DNA from: Otatea glauca
Lineage: Eukaryota > Streptophyta > Magnoliopsida > Poales > Poaceae
NCBI GenBank assembly: GCA_036346275.1
Contig: CM070713.1
Location: forward strand, 75,384,382 to 75,448,381
DNA length: 64,000 nucleotides
Direction: 5' to 3'
The notes under the pieces were generated by a model that was given only the letters and a program-made list of their open reading frames with translations, made no database searches and was not told the DNA's origin. Positions 56,441 to 64,000 of this stretch are shown in pieces; the stretch's first letter is position 1; each line of letters opens with the position of its first letter. The position numbers and the translations under genes are program-made.

Positions 56441-59340
56441 GGATAGAGCGAGTAAGAAAAAGTGCCCATTCTTTTTGTATGTCCACACTTGGTTAGAATA
56501 CCCAACTTTTTATCGTATAGGCCACGCGTTTTGACAATTTTTGGATTTCGGGGCAATCGTTTATCTAACTTTGTTCTCAACAGGTAGACTCCTAGTAGAC
56601 CGGAAGAGTTTAATGAGCCTAGCGTATCATACTAATCGTTTTGGCCTTGCTGAGGCGATCTTAATAAATTGAGCCTATTACACTAATCGGGTGGGAACCT
56701 TCGCAGACAGTTCCCTTAACAGGCCGATGGTAAACGATATAATGGGTTCAGCGCGAGTTCGTATGATCCGTAGTGGGCAGTCCGTTAAGAGATGTTATTG
56801 GCCACGATTCTGCCTCAAGCAATTTGGATTCATTCGATGATGTCCACCAGAAGATCACGATGATGCCTCCTGTGCTGCAGGATCGTATCTCGGCTAAGAA
56901 AGAAGGATAAACACAATCAGAATACAATAAAAGAGAGAAGGCAATTGCAAAAGAGATGGTCGAGAATCCTAAAATCCTAATGCGTGTAACAGCAATTAAT
57001 TTTCTTTCCTATCTTTAAGAAAGAAATGGTCAAAGTGTGCAAGTGTACAACGTTGTAATATATTCTGAACCTCTTAACAACATATAGCATATTCTTAAAA
57101 GGACTAGATAATCATAACGAGTAAAATTTGGTTAACAGAGTAATAAAGCCATCAAGAGTTGCTGTATAAGCTCCAAGAAGACCCCCAATGACCAAAGAAA
57201 CAATTGATAGCTTAAAAATTACAGATTCGAGCTTAAATCGCAAACTACAGGTCAACTACTATTTTATCAAATGGGGAAAAAAAGCCATGTTGAGTGGAAC
57301 ATATGCCAACACCCCCAACCTATCACATAGCAAGAAAGAGATGTTGGAAGGGCATCATTAAATTCCTGAAACTGTTTAGATCACTCAGATTGACGTGTTA
57401 CATTCATCCTAATGGAAGAAATACTGTGATTACTGTCTTAGCTAATGGAGCAATGTTGTGTGTGATGGGAAGTTGGGAACATTGTTAGCACCGGCTAGGC
57501 TATTTCCTACTTGAGAAGAGTTAGTTCATTAGCTGCTCACATTTTTCAGAGTTGGAACTTTACTTTCCTGGCGCTAACAGCTCACTGTACAAATAATGCA
57601 AATAATATTTATTCCAGCTGTTACCTTACCCCCAGATCATTTCATGAATAAACCAACCAATCTACATATTCCCTTTCACAGTTCTTAAACAGAAAAAACA
57701 TCATATCAATTGATACTTTTTACCATTCTTGAGAGATACCAAAATTTACATCGAGCTAGTATCAAGAGGTACCAAAAGTTGGTATCTCCACACTTTAAAC
57801 TTTTGGTACCAAAAATCTTCATATCGATTCCAGGATTGTAAACCAGCTAACCATCCATGACCCCAAAGGCTGTGCCACAAGGAGGACAGGCATAAACAAA
57901 GAATGGTAAAGATACGACATATCATGAACACGCACTTGCTTCACATGGCATCACAAATTCACACAAAACATGAAAAGCAGTAGATGGCCACTTTCATTGC
58001 ACAAACAAGTGTCATCAAATTCAACTGCACTGAACAAACCGTTGAAGGGCAATATGAATCCCCTAACAGGGAGAGATCAGAAAGCACAATCAAACAGATC
58101 GCAAAACACACCAAACTACCAAAGAGTTAACAGAACAGCCATACACACACAAAAGGGGAAAAAACACATATGCAAGTATTCACACGTACAAATCATAATA
58201 ACTTCACAGCTTACTAGCCAATAGCCATTTTACCTGCCTACAGAAGTACAGATACAACCTTCCCAAAGTAGAAGATATATATAGCAAGGAAAGAGGGGAT
58301 CAAAATTAGCTATAGCAAAACTAAATCAACTTCCTATCCACAAACAGCAAAATCCTAAATTCAACCAAAATTAGACCTTAATCACAAAGCTAAATTCCAA
58401 CCCTCACAAGAACATCAAAACCTGGTGAAAATTATAAATTCAAGGGAGATCTGTAACTCAAGTCAATCCACCAAAGCAAGCTCTTCCAAAAAGCGTTAAA
58501 TCACTCTAGTTACATAAATTAACCTGAATTTGATGACTCAAGGCACAAAATAAGCATGAAATAAACAAAATTATATCATCATATCAGTGCAAGTAACAGC
58601 ACAGGAAACCTGAAACATAGACTACAGATCTATGAGTGACGAAAGGCATCAAGTAAAGAAATGATACCTGCAGCAAACTGGCAAGTGTAGTATGTAACCA
58701 ATACAGAATGACAACCAAAGCTAAAAGCTCCCAAACAAAAATAATACACCTCTGCAAGTCCATAATAAACCAACTTTAGCACTTGATAACATCAACACAT
58801 CTTCGACTTTAGTTAATTCAATACAAAATGGGACAAACACATCATCATTAGGGCACAGGAGAGCTAAACATATGCCTGACATGGTGTACGAAGCAGAAAT
58901 ACTTCGAATGGCAGGGCAACCATCAGTCACAGTTATGCACTAGAAAAAAAAATAGCACATAACATGTTAGTTTGCAAAATCTTCACAAGCAACTATAAAT
59001 GAACATCCCTAACACCAAAGAAATAGAGTGAAAGACCTACATAACATTTTTACACCAAAAAAAAATCCAAACCGTTCTACACTGATGAAACAAAGGTTCA
59101 CGGTTCACCACACATAATTTCCTCACCAATCCAACCCATCTTTCTGAACTTGTTAATCTATTATTGAGAAACAAACATCTAGTAAATACCAGAATATCGC
59201 TATCTACAACGAAGTGGGCAAAATTTAAAAATTAAAATTAAACAGATAAGCAGAAAACGCTCTTTCCTGCGAAAAATTGTACTGCACAAAATCCAAAACA
59301 AAAGGACAGTTGTTCCTTGAAAAACAAAGTAAACGAGAAA
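56441..59340. other. AT-rich DNA of unknown role, possibly intron of a minus-strand transcript
   Basis: No domain-bearing ORF on either strand. A minus-strand frame at 58721-58930 (LLCPNDDVFVPFCIELTKVED) is unassigned. A/C-rich composition on the plus strand over 57.2-59.3 kb, that is T/G-rich on the minus strand, is like that of transcribed plant introns. Confidence 0.35.
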
Positions 59341-59960
59341 TAATCTCACCTGCAATTTTCAAAGACAGCAATAGCTCCTCTGCTGTGGCTCATCCGCGAC
59401 CTTCATTTCTCGTCAACCCTAAAATAAGGGGAAAAGCATCTCAGAAAGAAAACAGAGAGATGGAATGCGCAATAAGGAAGCGGCATCGGAGATGGCTAGC
59501 ATCGGTATGGTCCAGGAGGCGGCGGCGGCACCAAGACATCAGCGAGCAGGAGGACGACGAGAGCGCTCTACCCATTTCTAGGGTTTCTATCTTTCCTACG
59601 GTGCGATGGTGAGATATTGAGGGAAGAGGGAGGCAGGAGGAATTCCTTACCGAATTAGGGGGCAGCTTTCTTGAGGAGGACGCCGGCGCCAGCGGTCGCC
59701 CACTTCCGAGAAGCCCAGCCCTCCTTCCGGGCGCCGTCGTCCCCATTTGCCCCCGCGTGGCTCCACGCTGATCTGGCCGACAAGCGAGGCGGCGCAGTAG
59801 CCTCGTCGTCCTCGTGGTGCAGGGGAGGGCGGGAGGGAGGAAGACGAGGATGAGATCCGGCACGTCGGAGGGGGAGGCCGCCGCTAGGGTTAGTGTCCGC
59901 GGCGACGACTCGGGGTTTGGGAATCGGGAAGAGACGTGTGCTTGTTGTCCTCCTTGGCAG
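59341..59960 (-). promoter_or_regulatory. CpG-rich putative 5' leader of a minus-strand transcript
   Basis: Read on the minus strand, this block contains 'aaccctagcggcgg', a pyrimidine-rich leader and a plausible splice donor 'ttcg|gtaagg' (about 59655). At 59350-59420 there is a short segment bounded by 'tattttag' and 'gcag|gtgaga', with a tiny ATG-started frame that soon stops. These are typical of plant 5' untranslated exons. No protein-coding exon could be attached, so the transcript is unidentified. Confidence 0.4.
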
Positions 59961-60547
59961 TTGGCATGTGGATCAGTGGATGTGGCCGCATCGGTTCCAA
60001 AGACTGATCTGCAGCCGTGCGTGACGATCTAACGGCCGAAATTACAAGAACGTTGCAACAATGTGAAGACGTAAATGAGATAAATAATGCCGAAGATACA
60101 GAATATATTATTGGTATATCAAATAGCTCGATCAGATATTGTTATAGGCAGGCTTTGCAGTGAAAAACATTGTAAGGTCAGTACAAAAAAGAAAAGAAAA
60201 CATGGTAAGTTGTGATGCAGTAATCACTACAGAAGGAAAAATCTTCCATTGAACTCAATTTGTCAGTAACAAATACTCACGGGAATTACAGAACATTTGT
60301 GTAATCATGATTTTGCGGAATAAATAATCTAAAAAAATGCTAAGCGGAATAAAGCCAGGGGCAAGAGCTTTTCCCGGCATTTTTTTTTCTCGTCTACAAA
60401 ATTGTTACATGGTGTACATCGTACAACCTAAACCACATATAGGGAACTTTGCATGAACCAATGAACAAGAAAGAAGAACAGAGAGTGTTGGACCTGAATT
60501 GTCTGCCGACACTATCAAGACAGTGGAAAATTTTGACTCTGGCCAAA
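59961..60547. other. Spacer; includes NAA35 3' untranslated region
   Basis: The region nearest 60547 is the 3' flank of the minus-strand NAA35 gene, upstream (tail-to-head) of the leader block ending near 59960. No other feature is seen. Confidence 0.45.
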
Positions 60548-62957
60548 TTATGATCTCTTTACAACTGCCACTGCAAAGTGGGGGTGGTGCGTAAGCTCAA
60601 ATGAAACCCTCAGTGATGGATCACCAGCCCCGACTTGGCTGATGATGTTGAGGGCTATTCTATTGTGCTCGGCAACCTGCTCTATCTGGCGGAGTTCTAC
60701 AAGCTTTTCTGGTTCACTTGCAAAACTACCCCTCAAGGAGGGTATTATCTTCTGAATTTCCTTAAAAAAATTATATTTCATCACATCCTATGTCAAAAAA
60801 GAAAACATTGATCGTTAGGTTAAAATATGCAGAGGAAAAAAAACCGCTAAAAATATTTCAGGGCTGGGTACTGACTGCCATGGATGCCTGGGCAGCCGAT
60901 TCCTTAAAATTGTAGTAGGTAATGTGCTCAGGGATTCGTGCTTTCAGAAGAAGATCAAAATGCTGCACGAATCTCTGGGAAGAATGATCCAACATTTATC
61001 ACAGGTTTAATCCATAATTAAAAGGGTACCAGAACTCTTTTAACACTAAAACTGGCCTACCTCTGTTTCATTGTTAAAGATACTTGGTAATTGGAATGAC
61101 CTGCTTTCATTTCTCAGGGCAGCCAGCAACTGAATTAGCAATAAGAAAAAGATTGTTTAGTTGCAAAAAGGAACAGTGGTACTAAAATATATATGTTTTT
61201 TTGTGCCAATATATTTTTTGGGGGACAGTATTTTTGCCATATGTACCATCGAAAGTCCTTCTGATAGTAAAACATAGCATTGAAGCAATAAACAGGAGGA
61301 TGAAAATGATGTATCTCGTACAGAGTCCTTCGAATGATCCTTCTTCTTTTTCCCTTTTCTTCGTGCTGAACATTTAACCATAAGTATAATGTGAAAACCG
61401 ATTTACTAACAATCAAAACAACATTAATAATAATGGCGTGACATTTTTTAAAAATGGAGCAAGAGGCAATATCACATAACTTTTCTTCATTATGATGCTA
61501 CCAGCAATTACCATCATGAAATAGCCCCCAACAGCACGACAATTCCATTTGCTGCACTTTCAAATTTGTTCAATTTTATTTCCTCCAGGTTACACCCTTT
61601 GACTTGATTCAACCATGCAGACTATTTGATGCCAACAGCTCATGCAGACTATTTGATGCCAACGGCACTCTTCTGGATGGCAACGTGAGCTTATTTTGCT
61701 ACACTGTATATTCACCACTTTCTAATTCTGCAGTTTATTTTCCTTTAGTTTGATTTCAGATATTTTCCATTTCATTCATTATTCTCTAATTCTCACTCGT
61801 TTTCCATACAAATTCTAAAAGGCAGTTAACATGAAGCAGGAAGACATAAAATATCTAGAACCTTTAAGGAGCTGACAAATCTGATAGACATACTAGTACT
61901 GCCAGCTACATCTATGTGGTCATTTTTATAATAGTGACAACCCTGCTAGATTTTAGAACTCTATAACCATTTCATCCAATTACAAGTCTAATACTAAGAA
62001 TGTAACATAATTTACAAGAGGCATAATAACTTACAGTTTTCATTACTAGCAAGGATTCGTAACTGCATCTTTTCTATTAGCTTCATAAACACCACGTACA
62101 TGTACCAGTACACCATACAGTATTCGCTCGGAGAATACAGGTCAAGTTCAAAACCCAATATGAGAAACCGCGAAGCAACCAAGTATGTATGTTCCTGAGT
62201 CCAAACAAGAAGTTGCTTTGATACTCTCATGCACATGTTCTGCACCACCAACAAAAGTATGTTGAAGCCAAATACATGACAATTGACAACTGATAATTAT
62301 CACAACAAGCACTTGAATCAGAGATACCTCATGGGGCAACACATTTCTAGTTTCACCAAACTCTCTTTTCAATGCAAGCTCCAACTGCAGTATGTGTAGA
62401 CACAAAACATCATAAGTGCAAGAGCTAGACATGATCATACTCCAATCCTGTAACCATGTGTTACTTATGCAAACAGAAAAAGGAAGAACGTAATAAAACT
62501 GTATTTGTTTCACAAACCTGTATGGAAATGGTACTCCAATCCTGCAAGCTCTTCCCAAGCTTGCGCCGTTGCCATGCAGTGTTTGTACAAAGAATTTTAA
62601 GCAAGTTGACAACCAACTACAAGGTCATTAATGCACTTAATCAAATTTATGTCTAGACAGAATTAAAAAAATATATGTTGAGACATATTTCTGAATGACT
62701 GCATGAGGAACAACAACCATGATGCAAATTGTGACGTAAAGGTTGAAAAAAGTAATGATCCTGGTGGCTGACCTGACCTAGCTGCACTACAAACTCATTC
62801 ATCTGGAATTCCTTGTCTCCTGTAATATCAGGTACTGATAAAGCCCTTGAGATCACATCACAAAACAAGTCTCGCCCATAAAGCTTGCCATCTTGAACCA
62901 ATAAAATCTGCTTCAATGTTATTTTTGCATCATTGTAAGAGAGAAATAGCAAATGAG
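60548..62957 (-). CDS. NAA35: NatC N-terminal acetyltransferase auxiliary subunit NAA35 (MAK10-like), C-terminal half
   Basis: NAA35/MAK10 anchors the NatC complex (with NAA30 and NAA38) to ribosomes, where it acetylates N-terminal Met followed by hydrophobic residues. Eight exons are readable on the minus strand: 62957-62773, 62616-62518, 62384-62328, 62239-62035, 61365-61247, 61129-61061, 60974-60876 and 60787-60548. All are GT-AG with matching phases and give about 355 residues ending in HPHFAVAVVKRS. Family-like segments include LVVNLLKILCTNTAWQRRKL then DWSTISIQ, then LILGFELDLYSPSEYCMVYW. A Lys-rich loop (RRKGKKKKDHSKDS) follows, then LLLQCYVLLSEGLSM and FVQHFDLLLKARIPEHITYY. The YSPSEYCMVYWY block is the strongest family match. 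The animal protein is about 725 residues, so roughly the C-terminal half is here. The first exon listed starts in mid-codon and upstream exons lie beyond 62957, probably past the window edge. No disruption is seen. Confidence 0.82.
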
Positions 62958-64000
62958 CTACAGTAAGGAACTATTAAACTGTATATTGGAAAGGACGGGA
63001 TTTAGGTTTTTTTTTGGTGGGGGTGGGGGGGGGGGGGGTCATGTTTCTATAAAAGAACACAGAATGGAATAAAAAGAGAGTGAGCTATAAGCAATTCAGA
63101 ATTGCAACACAAAACAAAGCTCTGAAGAAATATGAACAATCTCAAAAGTTATTTACATACTACACAGGCATCAATTTGAAAAGAAAATAGCAAATTATTA
63201 GAACCTTTCTGGATAAAAAAAAAGGGTTTGATCCAAGGAAATATAACTGTAATGATCTAATGATCCTTAGATCATTACGGGATAAACACCACGGTGAGGA
63301 GGGCTGGGCGGCGATGACTGAGGGGAAGGATCTTAGGAGAAAGAGAAGACCATAGAATGGGAGTAAGATCATCAGGAAGAGACAAGATTAATTTTTCTTA
63401 TTGCTTAATCAAGAAATACAATGCTTAGCCCTTTCATAGGGTTGACAACTACATACAATCTACCATACAACCTCAACAACTTCAACTCAGCACATGGCAA
63501 TAATATAGAGAAAGATGGATGGATATACACAGCGCAATAGCTAAGTATCATGTCTGCGAATAATAAGCAAAAGTTTATGAACCCTGACATTTGTTACGAT
63601 AACTCCCAGAAAAGTTTAGAATCATAACAATAAGAAAAATGGACATAGCTAATCACACCAAATAGGATACAAAGTACAGATAATGGTTAACTACTTAACT
63701 GCAATATTTGACTTGTATGCCACAGATAAATGAGCAATGCTTCATATATATTTGCACAACATCATTTAATGAGCAGTTCTTATAGACATATGCGTTGGCA
63801 AAACAGATGCCATACTAAATGATAAAAGCTGCAATATAAATCTAACACATCAGACAGACATCGGTCAAGTTTGGTTATAACAGAAATATTTTTATCAGGG
63901 AGATAGTAGTAATAGTGCAAACTGCAAACAGCGATTAAAACACAAAACTACAGACAACTCATACTCTGCAGAAATTACTGTAATGCGTACGTTCCTTGGT
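62958..64000 (-). other. Intron of NAA35, 5' part
   Basis: No exon was recognised. A T/G-rich homopolymer block at 63007-63038 includes an uninterrupted run of about 14 G. A short palindromic 'taatgatctaatgatcctta' region lies near 63250-63280. The gene's 5' exons presumably lie to the right. Confidence 0.5.

Noticed and set aside
59441..59863. 140-codon minus-strand open frame as a protein gene
   Set aside because: It has a non-ATG start and crosses a likely splice donor near 59655. The Arg/Leu/Ser-rich translation fits a 5' untranslated leader better than a protein.
62148..62612. 154-codon minus-strand open frame
   Set aside because: It is an out-of-phase or intron-reading shadow. The spliced NAA35 exons in this interval use phase-consistent GT-AG borders and encode the family motifs.

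Overview
This is nuclear DNA from a flowering plant, almost certainly a grass (Poaceae). The support is the GC-rich first exons, small GT-AG introns, and a dense set of grass-type transposons: Ty3/gypsy elements with an antisense accessory ORF, a short-LTR Ty1/copia, PIF/Harbinger and Tourist, CACTA, hAT-type non-autonomous elements, and tRNA-derived SINEs ending in T runs. The species cannot be named from the sequence. There is no bacterial, CRISPR or operon architecture. Several protein starts discussed below are GTG/TTG in conceptual ORFs and are not real starts.

Layout. 1-1690 is a truncated minus-strand gypsy gag/protease fragment abutting a decayed PIF/Harbinger transposon (about 1.7-6.1 kb). 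That element has a plus-strand MYB-like ORF1, a minus-strand transposase and a five-copy array of about 225 bp between them. 7221-9862 (minus) is a five-exon TRICHOME BIREFRINGENCE-like (TBL) gene with an apparent frameshift in exon 1. 11.4-16.2 kb holds a SINE, a solo LTR with perfect target-site duplications (TSDs), and a 921-bp hAT-type element. 16367-21994 is a defective copia element (TSD CTTTT) with a very GC-rich leader, no recognisable gag, and a deletion through RT/RNase H. 23545-36934 is a 13.4-kb gypsy element of the same family as the solo LTR. It has decayed gag-pol, an antisense 'putative gypsy-type transposon' ORF and a tandem-repeat block.

The right half is gene-containing. 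37.4-38.1 kb (minus) is a decayed unrecognised gene. 38.4-43.3 kb holds a second SINE, a CACTA element and a MITE. 43608-45081 (plus) is a complete five-exon WCRKC-type chloroplast thioredoxin-like gene with an 18-bp microexon. 45521-45799 (minus) is a small single-exon membrane-protein gene with a TATA box. 46.9-49.0 kb is a nest of hAT-type elements and MITEs. 49.9-60.0 kb contains a Tourist MITE, a foldback element, a TGGGCC-motif cluster and two CpG-rich, promoter/5'-leader-like blocks (49.9-50.35 kb plus; 59.4-59.95 kb minus) with no recognisable protein. 60548-62957 (minus) is the C-terminal half of the NatC auxiliary subunit NAA35/MAK10; its 5' exons lie beyond the window.

The host genes are not functionally linked: wall-polysaccharide acetylation, plastid redox, an unknown membrane protein and N-terminal acetylation. 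I found no convincing new multi-gene system. The most unusual items are the gag-less copia with its GC-rich repeat leader, the TBL frameshift, the tandem array inside the Harbinger remnant, and the periodic TGGGCC cluster.
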